A stretch of DNA of 64,000 bases from Actinomyces trachealis (GTDB lineage: Bacteria; Actinomycetota; Actinomycetes; Actinomycetales; Actinomycetaceae): assembly GCF_015711475.1 (NCBI RefSeq), contig NZ_CP065027.1, positions 2,046,001 through 2,110,000 on the forward strand. Reading direction: 5' to 3'. Shown in pieces: positions 1 through 9,124 of the stretch. The notes below the pieces were generated by a model. The model searched no databases and was not told where the DNA came from. It saw nothing but the letters and a program-made list of their open reading frames with translations. The position numbers were made by a program, and so were the translations under genes. The first letter of the stretch is position 1; each line of letters starts with the position of its first letter.

Positions 1-395
1 GCTATGAACAGCAGGAGCGCGTAATTCACGATCCGTCTCAAGAGATAGGGGAACATTTCCTTCTCCTACTGGGATTTTGAGACCAGGGTAGGAGGCTGGG
101 CTCTACCGGTGGTCCTATTACCTAGGCAGCGAGGCTACCGCGCCAGGGAGGGCGGCCACCTGTGGCTGACGGTTACGATACCCGCTTCGCACCCGTGTCT
201 TCCCTGCAGATGGTCCTGGGGGAGGCTGGCCTCACGCCCGCCAAGGTGGCCGCAAGCGTCTTAACGTGCGGATCTTAGCAGGTCGTCATGACACCCTTTC
301 CTGCACCTAAGGTCCCACTTAAGAGTTTCCGAACCCCATCCTGACGCATGTTTGTCAGTGCATAACGAGTCGGATCGGGCCGCTCCCACTTCTAC
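1..395. other. no confident gene
   Basis: I see no recognisable gene in this left-edge stretch. The only open frame of note is 162-278 on the plus strand (GTG start, 38 residues), which I do not recognise and which has no convincing ribosome binding site. It could be the tail of a decayed gene. Confidence 0.4.
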
Positions 396-1592
396 TCACC
401 ACTGCTCAGCCAGGAGCGTATAGGAGTCACGCCGGGCCTGCGCATCGTGGATATTGCTCAACAGCACCAGTTCCTCCAGTTCCCAGGACTGGGCCAGGGC
501 CCGCAGTCCGTCAGCAACCTCGGCGGGCTCACCCACTAGCGCTCTGGCCAGGCTGGCCTCCACCATGGTCTCCTTGCCGGGCGCTAAGGACTTCCATGCA
601 TCCAGGTCAGCGGTTGACGGCTCCAGGGGCGCGGGCTTGCCAGCCACCAGACGGGCTGCCACGGCCTGCGCCGTCGTGAACAGACGGCGAGCCTCGGCCC
701 GCGTGGAGGCGACGGCGACCTGCACCGCTGCGGCAGAGCGCGGCTCAGCCCCCTGCGCCGAGGGGGCTTTGGCGTCAAAGACTGAGCGGTAGGCCATGAT
801 GGCAGCCTCAGCGTGCTGCGGGGCAAAGTGTGCGGCGGCCACGAAGGGCAACCCTAGGCGGCCCGCCACGCGCGCGCCATGGACGGAAGAACCCAGGATC
901 CACACAGGCGGCTGGGTGCCTTCACCTGGTAGGGCACGCACCACTGGGCGGGAGAGGGCTGGCTGCTGGGCGGAGACTAATCCCTCGCGCCCCGAGCGGG
1001 AAAACACACCCAACTGGGTGGACAGGGAGCCGGGGACGTGCACGGCGCCTGGGGCGGCGTCGTCTAAATAGCTGAGAGTATCCAACACCTCGTCGCTGAA
1101 GCTGATGGGGTCGGCGGCCCGGCGGCACAGGGCCTTGGCGGTGAGGCGGTCGGTGCCGGGGGCACGGCCTAGTCCTAGGCCCACCCGGCCAGGGTGGATA
1201 GTGGCCAGGGTGCCGATCTGCTCGGCGACCACCAGCGGCGGGTGGTTGGGGAGCATGATGCCGCCGGAGACCACCTGGATGCGTTGGGTGGCATCCAGCA
1301 CGTGCCCCATCAGCACGGTGGTGGCGGCGGCCAGGAAAGTAGTGGAGCCGTGATGCTCGGCGATCCAGTAGCGCTCATAGCCAACGTCCTCAGCGGTGCG
1401 AGCCAACTCCACCATCTCGTCCAGCGCCTGCGCGCGGCTGCGTCCGGCACTGACCGGCACCATGTCGAGCACAGACAGGACGGGACCTTTGCGGCTGCGA
1501 CCGTGTGCGGGCGTCGCAGCCTGGTGGGACTCGGCGGTCTGGCGCATCATTGCGCTGGCGTCAGGGATCACGACGCCGGAGTCAGTGCTCAT
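396..1592 (-). CDS. LLM-class flavin-dependent oxidoreductase
   Basis: A 398-residue luciferase-like monooxygenase-fold protein. After about 35 residues of poorly conserved leader come the typical N-terminal strand and helix (PVLSVLDMVPVSAG), the segment GYERYWIAEHHG and the core signature GRVGLGLGRAPGTD, which in this family line the FMN and substrate pocket. Members use FMNH2 or F420H2 to oxidise small organic molecules; the substrate here cannot be read from sequence. The length is slightly above the usual 330-360 because of the leader. It stands alone, ahead of and on the same strand as bioY, with about 160 bases between. Confidence 0.85.
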   Translation of the reverse strand: MSTDSGVVIPDASAMMRQTAESHQAATPAHGRSRKGPVLSVLDMVPVSAGRSRAQALDEMVELARTAEDVGYERYWIAEHHGSTTFLAAATTVLMGHVLDATQRIQVVSGGIMLPNHPPLVVAEQIGTLATIHPGRVGLGLGRAPGTDRLTAKALCRRAADPISFSDEVLDTLSYLDDAAPGAVHVPGSLSTQLGVFSRSGREGLVSAQQPALSRPVVRALPGEGTQPPVWILGSSVHGARVAGRLGLPFVAAAHFAPQHAEAAIMAYRSVFDAKAPSAQGAEPRSAAAVQVAVASTRAEARRLFTTAQAVAARLVAGKPAPLEPSTADLDAWKSLAPGKETMVEASLARALVGEPAEVADGLRALAQSWELEELVLLSNIHDAQARRDSYTLLAEQW

Positions 1593-1749
1593 AGTTAAAC
1601 CCTACGCGCCCCTGCGCGAGACCGGGACATACGCTCACAAGATGGAGCGATTCACCCCGAGGCCGCTCCAGCCCCCAAGACGGCGTCGCACGGAACCGAC
1701 GGCGCCGTCATCACCCCCTGCACGGTAGGCAGCCCGCGCGGACCCGCCC

Positions 1750-2325
1750 TCAGATGTCTAGGCGCGGCAGCAGCACAGCCACCACCGACTTCAGCAGGTC
1801 ACCAACCAGGAAGGGCAGCACACCGACGGCGAGCACCGCAGCCAGGGGCTTACCGGTAGCCACCAGCAGCCAGGCCACGCCCGGAACGTAGACGGCGGCA
1901 GAGGCAAGCAGAAAGAAGGGCAGCCGTAGCCAGGGCTTGCTGTTGCGGGCGGCACATCCAGCCACCACCCCAGCCAGGCAGTAGCCGAGCACATAACCGA
2001 AGGTGACCGTCACACCCCCCTTCCACCCGGCCAGCACCGGCGCCCCCAAGGCAGCCAGCGTCGCGAATAGCAGCGTGGAGGGCAGCGCGCGCCGCCAGCC
2101 GAGCAGCGCCCCGACCCCAAGCACAGCGAAGGTGCCTAGCGTGACCGGTACGGGAGTAAGCGGCAGGGACAGGCGCAGCTGCCCGATCAGGGTGATGGCA
2201 GCGGTGCCCGCCAGGATCAGCCCGATCTCACGTGCCGCGCTCAGCGGCAGACTAGGGGCGGCGGAAGCGGCAGTGGCAGTGGCTTGCGCAGCGGTCAGGG
2301 AGGCATCCTGTGGGCTTGTCGTCAT
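1750..2325 (-). CDS. bioY: biotin transporter BioY (ECF S-component)
   Basis: A 191-residue integral membrane protein that binds biotin as the substrate-specific subunit of an energy-coupling-factor transporter. About six hydrophobic helices are visible. The family motif is the loop after helix 1-2 (LRLSLPLTPVPVTLGTFAVL), followed by a Gly-rich helix (GYVLGYCLAGVVAG) and a C-terminal FLVGDLLKSVVAVLLP. I chose the ATG at 2325 rather than an upstream extension, because the extension would run into the end of the lipase gene and lacks hydrophobic or conserved character. No ATPase or EcfT partner lies next to it, so it probably shares a general ECF module encoded elsewhere or works alone. Confidence 0.92.
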   Translation of the reverse strand: MTTSPQDASLTAAQATATAASAAPSLPLSAAREIGLILAGTAAITLIGQLRLSLPLTPVPVTLGTFAVLGVGALLGWRRALPSTLLFATLAALGAPVLAGWKGGVTVTFGYVLGYCLAGVVAGCAARNSKPWLRLPFFLLASAAVYVPGVAWLLVATGKPLAAVLAVGVLPFLVGDLLKSVVAVLLPRLDI

Positions 2326-2424
2326 ATCACAGAGCGTAGACAGTAAGATCGGCATGATCTCCAGGCGTTCCAGACTGCACCTCCGCCCGCAATTTATGTA
2401 TTTCCCACAAAGTGGGCGTTGGTT

Positions 2425-2445
2425 TAGTGGCACCCTAGTGGCACC
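2425..2445. repeat. tandem 10-bp repeat upstream of bioY
   Basis: TAGTGGCACC occurs twice (2425-2434 and 2436-2445), one base apart, about 100 bases ahead of the bioY start. It may be part of the bioY promoter or a regulator site. It matches no biotin-regulator operator that I recognise. Confidence 0.35.
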
Positions 2446-2485
2446 GCAGACTGTTTCGTCCTGCCCTATCGCAGGCCCGCAGCGG

Positions 2486-3466
2486 TCAGGCCTGGGCCGC
2501 TGCTGGCAGGTGAGCCCCGATCCAGCCGAGGATGTCTGCGGTGACCTCGTCCCGGTTTGTCTCATTGAGGATCTCGTGGCGCGCCTGCGGGTAAAGCGTC
2601 ATGGTCACATCCTTGACGCCAGCCTTGCGGTAGGCCGCAGCAACCTCCCGCACCCCGCGGCCCTGCCCACCAACCGGGTCCAGATCACCGGAAGCCAGCA
2701 AGATCGGCAGATCCTTGGGGGTACGGCCTATAACCTTGGGTGAGCAGACGGAGAGCGTCCCCCTGATGACGTCGTCATACAACGAGGCGGTGCAGACGAA
2801 GCCGCACATGGGGTCCATCAGGTAGGCGTCCACCTCCGCCTCGTCGCGGCTGAGCCAGTCAAAGCTGGTGCGCGAGGGCACGAAGCGCGAGTTGTAGCCA
2901 CCGAAAATCAGCTGGTCGAGCATGCCAGACAGGTGGTGTTGCCCCTTAAGTAACTCCTGCCCGCGCACAAAGGCCCTGGCTACGTATCCTGCGGCACCGG
3001 GGCTGGCGCCTGTGCCGCTCAGGATCATGCCTGCAAGCTCGTCGCCATGCTTCGAGGCCAGGTCGCGTGCCAGAAAGGACCCCAGAGAATGCCCCAGCAA
3101 GAATACAGGGACCCCTGGGTAGGCGGCACTCTCTAGGCGCAGCATCGCGTCCAGGTCACCAACCACCGCCTCCCAGCCGTTCTTGGCGGCGAAGAAGCCT
3201 TTGTCCTCTGGGCGCACCACACTCTTGCCGTGACCGCGGTGGTCATTGACGTGGACAGCGAACCCGGCCGCCACCGCCGCAGCGGCAAAACGCTCGTAGC
3301 GGGCTCCGTGCTCGGCCAGCCCGTGCGCAATCTGGATCACGGCGCGGGGCGTCTGGTCGGTGGGGCGGGCGGGGTCACCTAGAGCACGCACGCCATCTGG
3401 TAGCCAGGAACGAACGTGGATGCAGACGCCGTCGTCAGCGGCCATTGAGGCGCTAAGTGCCTTCAT
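2486..3466 (-). CDS. alpha/beta hydrolase, monoacylglycerol-lipase type
   Basis: A 326-residue cytosolic serine hydrolase. Seen in order: the oxyanion-hole region IQIAHGLAEHGARYERFA, the segment VHVNDHRGHGKSV, the nucleophile elbow FLLGHSLGS (GHSLG), a helical lid around residues 180-230, the acid region LPILLASGDLDPVGG, and the catalytic His in YPQARHEILNE. This arrangement is typical of serine-aminopeptidase_S33 / lysophospholipase family members that hydrolyse monoacylglycerols or lysophospholipids. Its 3' end limits how far bioY can extend upstream. No operon partner is evident. Confidence 0.88.
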   Translation of the reverse strand: MKALSASMAADDGVCIHVRSWLPDGVRALGDPARPTDQTPRAVIQIAHGLAEHGARYERFAAAAVAAGFAVHVNDHRGHGKSVVRPEDKGFFAAKNGWEAVVGDLDAMLRLESAAYPGVPVFLLGHSLGSFLARDLASKHGDELAGMILSGTGASPGAAGYVARAFVRGQELLKGQHHLSGMLDQLIFGGYNSRFVPSRTSFDWLSRDEAEVDAYLMDPMCGFVCTASLYDDVIRGTLSVCSPKVIGRTPKDLPILLASGDLDPVGGQGRGVREVAAAYRKAGVKDVTMTLYPQARHEILNETNRDEVTADILGWIGAHLPAAAQA

Positions 3467-3689
3467 ACGCTCCGCTCCAAACGTGTTTCCCGTGGTTTTC
3501 CAGCCACAGCATAGACAACCAGTTAGATAGTTTCGTCACCCTGATGACCCAAGATCGTGACAGACCTTCTGTGTACGACCCCCAACCTCCCAGCCCGAAA
3601 CTATAACCTTAACCAAATATCACTGTTGCCAGCACGCCAATGCGTCAGCAGCTCCCTCCCCAGTGTGCTGATTGCCATAGCGTGTACCC

Positions 3690-4220
3690 ATGACCGTGCC
3701 CCGCTTCAGCCTCGTCCCCGCCGCCTACCTGCTGCTCCTGCGGGAGCGCGCCGGTGACACAGAGGTGCTACTGCAGCTGCGACAGAACACTGGCTACATG
3801 GATGGCTACTGGGCCTGCGGGGTAGCCGGGCACGTGGAACCAGGAGAATCCGTGCTGGCGACAGCGCTGCGCGAGGCGCAGGAGGAGGTGGGCGTGCACC
3901 TGACGCCCAGCGATCTGGTGCCACTGACCGTCATGCACCGTTCCAACGACGTCGGTGGCGCGGCCCTGGAGCAGCGCGCGGACTTCTTCTTCACCGCCAA
4001 GCGCTGGGAGGGTGAGCCGCGCGTGCAGGAGCAATCCAAGAATGCGGGTCTGTGCTGGTTCACGCTGGATGCCCTGCCAGAATTGGTGCCACCACACGAG
4101 CGGGAGGTGCTGGGGTGGCTGCACACCCAGCTGGCTGGGGGCACGCCGGTGCCTCCAGTGGTGGTCTTTGGCTTCGACGGCAAGCAGGTCAGCCGCTACG
4201 AGGTGGAGTACCCGCACTGA
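3690..4220 (+). CDS. NUDIX hydrolase
   Basis: A 176-residue nucleoside-diphosphate-linked pyrophosphatase. The NUDIX box is complete: it starts at the Gly of GHVEPGES and ends in REAQEEVGV, matching GX5EX7REUXEEXGU with the metal-binding glutamates present. The upstream strand (RFSLVPAAYLLLLRERAG) and the late segment DFFFTAKRWEGEP fit the family fold. The substrate is not predictable. The nearby short plus-strand open frames are not supported. It is convergent with the patatin-like gene, leaving only about 40 bases between the two stops. Confidence 0.9.
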   Translation: MTVPRFSLVPAAYLLLLRERAGDTEVLLQLRQNTGYMDGYWACGVAGHVEPGESVLATALREAQEEVGVHLTPSDLVPLTVMHRSNDVGGAALEQRADFFFTAKRWEGEPRVQEQSKNAGLCWFTLDALPELVPPHEREVLGWLHTQLAGGTPVPPVVVFGFDGKQVSRYEVEYPH

Positions 4221-4257
4221 GGCTGCACGACGCCAAGCAACGGCCTCAACGTGTCAC

Positions 4258-5193
4258 CTAAAGCCCGAGGAACTCCAAAATGGCGGGCAGCTCGCGGCGT
4301 GCCTGCACCAGGCCAGCCTCATAGGCGGTGACCACACGGTCGTAGCGCAACTCACCGTTGACGATGGGCATGCGCTCGGGCCGGTAAAGGTAGACGCGAC
4401 CTTCTCGCTGCGCCTCCTCCAACGCCTCCAGGGTGCGGTTGTAGTTGTCAGGTCGGGCCAGGATCGCCTCAGCCACAGCCGGGTAGCTGCGGAAAACAGC
4501 CCGATAGGCCTGTGGGAGGCGGGCCTCAGGCTTGCGATAGCCCCGTTCACGAGTCATGACCACCAGCATCTTCTGGTAACCGTCTGCGGCTGCGGCGTCG
4601 GTGGCAAACCCCCCGGTGGGGCCCAGGGCGCCGTCCAGATAGGGAACGCCGTCGATCTCTGCCACGGGCATGAGTCCAGGCATGGAGGAGGATGCCTGGC
4701 AACGGGATAGCAGATCCGTTAGCTCCTGCAGGTCTTCCAGTCCCCAGTAAACCTCCTCGCCGGTGTCGCAGCGGAAAGCCCCCAGGCGGACAGTGGCCTG
4801 TGAGGCCTTGAAACTGGGCCAGTCGAAGGGGAAGAGTTGGCCGGGCTCAGCGGTATGCAGGTAAATGTGCTCGGAGTTGAAGTAGCCCTGATGGCGGACG
4901 AAGCTGCCCCAGCCGCCAGCGTTGGGATCGGCAGGCAGACCGACAAAGGCCTCACGCGCACGCCACAGGTCACGGGAGACCATGTTGACGGTGTTGGTGG
5001 TGCCAGCACTGATACCGCCGACCCATGGCAGGAAAAGCCCAGCCTCAAGCATGACTTGGACCAGGGCGGCAGTGTAAGTACCACGCATACCGCCGCCTTC
5101 AAAGACTAGGGCGGTGTCAGCCACGCACTGGGTGATGGGCGCAGGAGTATGGCCAGGCTCACCGTATGGCACAGGTTTAACAGAAGCATTCAC
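4258..5193 (-). CDS. patatin-like phospholipase
   Basis: A 311-residue cytosolic lipid acyl hydrolase of the patatin / RssA-YjjU group. The Gly-rich oxyanion motif EGGGMRGTYTAAL is followed by the nucleophile elbow GGISAGTTN (GxSxG), and the catalytic Asp sits in the DG motif PYLDGALG, giving the Ser-Asp dyad of the family. The C-terminal half (MLVVMTRERGYRK and YDRVVTAYEAG) matches bacterial YjjU-type proteins, whose physiological lipid substrate is uncertain. There is no signal peptide. Confidence 0.9.
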   Translation of the reverse strand: MNASVKPVPYGEPGHTPAPITQCVADTALVFEGGGMRGTYTAALVQVMLEAGLFLPWVGGISAGTTNTVNMVSRDLWRAREAFVGLPADPNAGGWGSFVRHQGYFNSEHIYLHTAEPGQLFPFDWPSFKASQATVRLGAFRCDTGEEVYWGLEDLQELTDLLSRCQASSSMPGLMPVAEIDGVPYLDGALGPTGGFATDAAAADGYQKMLVVMTRERGYRKPEARLPQAYRAVFRSYPAVAEAILARPDNYNRTLEALEEAQREGRVYLYRPERMPIVNGELRYDRVVTAYEAGLVQARRELPAILEFLGL

Positions 5194-5323
5194 GGCACTC
5201 CAGGCTACACACCTGGCCGGAACCAGGTACCCCCAGGTGAACCATCACGCACTGAACCTGACGATGACCTATGCGTCGTCGCGCTCCTGCTCACCGCCCC
5301 CACCCACGCCTAGCACTCCAGGC

Positions 5324-6655
5324 TCACGCTCCCAGCCAGAAAGCCCGCATGGCCTGCGCCATCCAGGCACCATCCTGTACGCCGCACAACTCCCGTTGGG
5401 AGTGCATAGACAACAAGGGCTGCCCCACGTCCACAGTGGTGACACCCAACTGCCCGGCGGTGATCGGCCCGATGGTCGTCCCGCAGGGCACGGCGCTGTT
5501 GGACACGAAGTCCTGGTTGGGTATGCCCGCCGCCCGGCAGGCACGCTTCCACACGGCGGCACCGACGGCATCGGTGGCGTAGCGCTGCTGGGCGTTGATC
5601 TTGAGCAGTGGCCCCGCGTTGAGACGCGGGCGCACAACCGGGTCGTGCAGACCACCGTAGTTAGGGTGGGCTGCGTGACCAGCATCGGCGGATACGCAGA
5701 TAGAGCGGGCCAGCATGGCGTCATAAGCGTCCCCCTCCACGCCCAGCACGCGGGCCAGTCGCCGCAGCACCGTACTCAGCAGCGGGCCGCCAGCGCCGGA
5801 GCGAGTCAGGGAGCCGACCTCTTCATGGTCGTTGGCCACCATGATGACCAGCTCGCGCACCGGCTCCCGGGCGACGGCGATCGCCTCCAAGGCCACCAGG
5901 GAGGCGTGCACAGAGGAGAGGTTGTCTAGCCGCGAGGAGGCCAGCATCTCCTGGTGACGGCCAAAACGTGCGGGCGGCTCGGTGGGGTAGGTAACGACGT
6001 CGTGGAAAGCCAGGTCCTCAAACGCCACCCCAGCCAGCTCACACAGGTAGCGTTCAGGGTCCTCCGGCTGGGGCTGCGCACCCTCCTCCACGAGAGTCCA
6101 CAGGGGCAGGAGGTTGGCTTGCTTGTCCAGGTGGAGGGAGTCATTGACGGAGCGGTCCAGATGTGGGGCCACCTGTGCCACGCGCGCCACCGGCCCAGTA
6201 CGCACCAGGTGGATGGCGCCGTCCATGGTGACCAGCCGACCGGCTAGGCCCAGCTCCCGGTCCAGGAAAGAGTTGAGCAGCGGCCCACCGTAGACCTCCA
6301 TATTGAGTAGCTGCACCCCGTCGCGCAGCAGAGCGGCGGCGGGCTTGAGTTTAAGGGCCGGGGAGTCCGTGTGGCTGCCGATAATGCGGAAGCTCACGTC
6401 AGGCGCACAGTCACCTCCTGTCGGCAGCATCCAGGCCACGACGGCGCCGTCGCGCAGCACGTAACCGCACCGTGGCAGCTCCGGCCCCCACCTGTGCTGC
6501 TCCTGCACCGTCTGGAAGCCTTGTTCGCCCAGCCGCCGGGCCAGCTCGGCGGCCGCATGGTAGCTGGAGGGGCTAGCAGTCACGAAGCTGCTGAGCGACT
6601 CACAGTACTGGCCCACATCCGTGAGTACCTTGGTGGTGTTCGATTCTGGCGTCAT
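5324..6655 (-). CDS. M18 family aminopeptidase (aspartyl aminopeptidase type)
   Basis: A 443-residue two-zinc metallopeptidase that removes N-terminal, mostly acidic, residues from peptides in the cytosol. Visible metal and active-site segments: SHTDSPALKLKP (His ligand), SSRLDNLSSVHASL (bridging Asp), NDHEEVGSLTRSGAGG (catalytic Glu and ligand Glu), SADAGHAAHPNY and LLSMHSQRELCG (last His). The ATG at 6655 is preferred; the open frame upstream of it is Pro/Arg-rich and overlaps the start of the divergent HAD gene. Only about 40 bases separate the two divergent starts, so they probably share a promoter region. Confidence 0.92.
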   Translation of the reverse strand: MTPESNTTKVLTDVGQYCESLSSFVTASPSSYHAAAELARRLGEQGFQTVQEQHRWGPELPRCGYVLRDGAVVAWMLPTGGDCAPDVSFRIIGSHTDSPALKLKPAAALLRDGVQLLNMEVYGGPLLNSFLDRELGLAGRLVTMDGAIHLVRTGPVARVAQVAPHLDRSVNDSLHLDKQANLLPLWTLVEEGAQPQPEDPERYLCELAGVAFEDLAFHDVVTYPTEPPARFGRHQEMLASSRLDNLSSVHASLVALEAIAVAREPVRELVIMVANDHEEVGSLTRSGAGGPLLSTVLRRLARVLGVEGDAYDAMLARSICVSADAGHAAHPNYGGLHDPVVRPRLNAGPLLKINAQQRYATDAVGAAVWKRACRAAGIPNQDFVSNSAVPCGTTIGPITAGQLGVTTVDVGQPLLSMHSQRELCGVQDGAWMAQAMRAFWLGA

Positions 6656-6696
6656 AGCCCCATTTTGGCACCGCGGGGCCACACAACTGACAGGAT

Positions 6697-7389
6697 GTGC
6701 CTGTGAGTAGCCTGATGCCATCGCCCTCCTCTGAAACACCCACGGACCCAACCTCACCGGCCCCCGCTCCCCTGCCGCCCGCCAGCAGCTCCCCCATCCG
6801 GGCGGTCTTACTGGATGCCGACGGCGTGCTCCAGCTGATCGGCACACCCTGGTCCGTGGCCCTGGAGCAAGGTGGCGGCCCAGGCTTTGCCAAGGAGCTG
6901 CTGGCGGGGGAGGAGGCGGCACTGAGCGGACGGGAGTCGCTGAGCAGTCTGCTCACCCGCCTGCGCCGTCGTCTGCGTGTGTCTAAAAGCACTGAGGAAC
7001 TGCTGGCTATGTGGTGGCGGGCTGCCCCAGACCCGGCTGCCTGGGCGGTGGTGCGCGAGCTCCGGGAGGCCGGTTACCTGACGGTGCTGGCCACCAACCA
7101 GCAGTGGGAGCGGCGCGCCTGGATGAGTGAGCGCCTAGGCTATGACGGCCTGTGCGATGTGGACGCCTACTCCTGCGACCTGCGCGTAGCTAAACCTGCC
7201 CCGGAGTACTTCCGCCGCGTGTTGTACCGCATCGGCATACCGGTGGCGGAGGCCGCCAGCGCCCTGTTCGTGGACGACAACGCGAAGAATATCGCAGCCG
7301 CGCGGGACCTAGGCATCAGCACGATTCACCACCCGGTCGACGCCGGGGGCGCGGTACTGCGCGCAGAGCTAGTTGAGGCGCTCAGCTAA
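6697..7389 (+). CDS. HAD-superfamily hydrolase
   Basis: A 230-residue haloacid-dehalogenase-fold phosphatase. Motif I is AVLLDADGVLQ (nucleophile Asp in DADG), motif II VLATNQQ, motif III Lys in RVAKPAPEYF, and motif IV FVDDNAKN, so the catalytic set is complete. The cap is a small helical C1 type around residues 50-100. The start is a GTG (6697, or 6703 two codons on); the first 30 residues are Ser/Pro-rich and nonconserved. The substrate is unknown. It is divergent from the M18 peptidase. Confidence 0.88.
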   Translation: MPVSSLMPSPSSETPTDPTSPAPAPLPPASSSPIRAVLLDADGVLQLIGTPWSVALEQGGGPGFAKELLAGEEAALSGRESLSSLLTRLRRRLRVSKSTEELLAMWWRAAPDPAAWAVVRELREAGYLTVLATNQQWERRAWMSERLGYDGLCDVDAYSCDLRVAKPAPEYFRRVLYRIGIPVAEAASALFVDDNAKNIAAARDLGISTIHHPVDAGGAVLRAELVEALS

Positions 7390-7604
7390 GTCAAAGGCGC
7401 AGCAGACTCAGTCAGCACCCACGGATTTCCGCGGTGCTCCCCACCAAACTACCCTCTCCCCTAGGGAGGGCACCTCGCATATGCTCCTACCACAGGAGGA
7501 GATTCTCGCAACTTGAATCATCCTGGCTGGCCTGGCCCCCCACCCTGCCGACCGGGAAACTCCATCTCAGGAAGCGGGCGAATGCCCCGCACAGAAGGAA
7601 TCCC

Positions 7605-8195
7605 ATGACCACTCAGGAGCAGGCGGCGACGGCGTCGCCCATGCCGCTGCTGGCTGCGGCCAAAGCCACCAAGGATGCCGTGAAAACCTCGCCGTCCGAA
7701 CCAGTCCGGGGCCGCCGCGCCCCACGGGCGTTCCTGAGCCTCATCACGGCGATCCACCGTCTGCTGCCCACTGCACTGCGCCGCCGCATCCCGGTGACCT
7801 TCATCGGATATGCGATTATCAACGGCTCCGGTTTCGTGCTGGACATCATCTGCCTGGGCATCTTCAGCAACCGCCTGCACTGGTGGTTCCCGCTAGCGGT
7901 CACGGTAGGCTACGCCATCGCTGGCCTGTACTCCCTGGTGCTGAACCGCTGGCTGAACTTCCAGTCACACGACAATTTTGCTAAGCAAGGTGGCCGTTAC
8001 GTCGTGGGGCTGGCCTCCCAGTACATCATTTTCATTCTGGGCCTGTCCTCCTTGCTGCACTGGCTGGGTATGAACGCCCAGGTGGCACGCGTGATCTCCG
8101 CTTGCTGCGAGGGCGTATACCTGTACGTGTTGATGCGCCTGTGGGTGTTCCGCGGCACGCCCGAGCCTGCCAAGCAGGCCGCAGACGCGCACTGA
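7605..8195 (+). CDS. GtrA family membrane protein
   Basis: A 196-residue protein with about 65 cytosolic N-terminal residues and four hydrophobic helices (VTFIGYAIINGSGFVLDII; FPLAVTVGYAIAGLYSLVL; a third around YVVGLASQYIIFILGLSSL; a fourth ARVISACCEGVYLYVLMRLWVF). The conserved NRWLNF after helix 2 is the GtrA signature. GtrA proteins are thought to move undecaprenyl-linked sugars across the membrane for wall or surface glycan assembly. The ATG at 7605 has AGAAGGAA upstream, and a longer reading frame to its left lacks conservation. There is no glycosyltransferase partner next door. Confidence 0.85.
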   Translation: MTTQEQAATASPMPLLAAAKATKDAVKTSPSEPVRGRRAPRAFLSLITAIHRLLPTALRRRIPVTFIGYAIINGSGFVLDIICLGIFSNRLHWWFPLAVTVGYAIAGLYSLVLNRWLNFQSHDNFAKQGGRYVVGLASQYIIFILGLSSLLHWLGMNAQVARVISACCEGVYLYVLMRLWVFRGTPEPAKQAADAH

Positions 8196-8277
8196 GACCC
8201 CACTGAGGCCCGACTGGGACCCCGCGAGCGCGCAGCCTCCCTTGCGCCTCTTAACCGCTGGGCGTGTGCGGCACCCC

Positions 8278-9024
8278 TCACCAGTAGGCGCGGGTGGTCT
8301 CCGTGGGACCATCTAGCTCCGTGTAACCGGCGTCAGTGATGGACACCTGACGCCGTGTGGCGGCCCACTCCTCCCGGTTGGGGAAGACCACTCGCACCCG
8401 GAAGCCGTCCTGTGCCCAGGTGGCGCGGACGGCGTCGGGCATTTTGTGGCTCTCCCAGGCGCGTTGGGCGGCGTGGGCACACTGGGCGGCCAGCTTCCCG
8501 CTGCTCATTTGGTGCAGTGGGGTGACCTCAATGGTGACGATGGCGCCGTCACTGATGGACTCAGACCCGAACGCGATCTGCTGGGCGGCCTGCGGGTCCT
8601 TCGCTGCGGCGGCGGCGATGGTGGCGGGCGGCGGTGGCAATTCGTCCCCCAGGGGGAGCTGGGTGCCCTCCACCTGGGTTTTGGCTAGGGCTGGGGGTAG
8701 GGGACGCACTGGGCCGGGCACAAATGCACGCACCTCAGCTGGCGCCCAACCTGCGGGCCCAGCTTGGCTGAGGTAGACGCCTGGCAGCGCTTGGACCTCC
8801 CGCCAGCGGGCTCCACGGGCGCGGCGCACCAGTTTGCGGATACGTCTTTCCTGCCAGTAGGCGACGGCGTCGGCCCACTCCCCACCGGCGGCTGCCTGTG
8901 GTGAGGCCAACAGCGTGACGACGGCGCTGGCGGTGGCCTCGGCGACGTCGACCTGCCGGGAGGGGTGGACCTTGTCGTAGTGGACGGCGATCTGCATGCC
9001 CCAGGGCACCTCGGGATCATTCAC
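8278..9024 (-). CDS. PTH2-domain peptidyl-tRNA hydrolase-like protein
   Basis: A 248-residue protein whose C-terminal third is a PTH2 domain: TPLHQMSSGKLAAQCAHAAQ is the family's M-S-x-G-K-x-A-x-Q-x-x-H-A signature, and SITDAGYTELDGPTETTRAY matches the D-A-G-x-T closing strand. The N-terminal 130 residues (AVHYDKVHPSRQVDVAEATA) are an actinobacterial extension of unknown role. PTH2 enzymes release tRNA from stalled peptidyl-tRNA; a canonical Pth is also encoded at 57001-57597, so this is a second, unrelated fold with possibly overlapping function. Confidence 0.85.
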   Translation of the reverse strand: MNDPEVPWGMQIAVHYDKVHPSRQVDVAEATASAVVTLLASPQAAAGGEWADAVAYWQERRIRKLVRRARGARWREVQALPGVYLSQAGPAGWAPAEVRAFVPGPVRPLPPALAKTQVEGTQLPLGDELPPPPATIAAAAAKDPQAAQQIAFGSESISDGAIVTIEVTPLHQMSSGKLAAQCAHAAQRAWESHKMPDAVRATWAQDGFRVRVVFPNREEWAATRRQVSITDAGYTELDGPTETTRAYW

Positions 9025-9124
9025 AGTCTGACTGTATGCCTTGGAGTGGGGCGCGTTCTGGACGAGTTGCGGGCTCCTCCTGGTGGAGATGCCGAGGATG
9101 TGGAGCCGTAGCTAGTTTGGGCAC

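Noticed and set aside
2326..2565. N-terminal extension of BioY
   Set aside because: It overlaps the lipase gene, is not hydrophobic and is not conserved; the ATG at 2325 fits the family.
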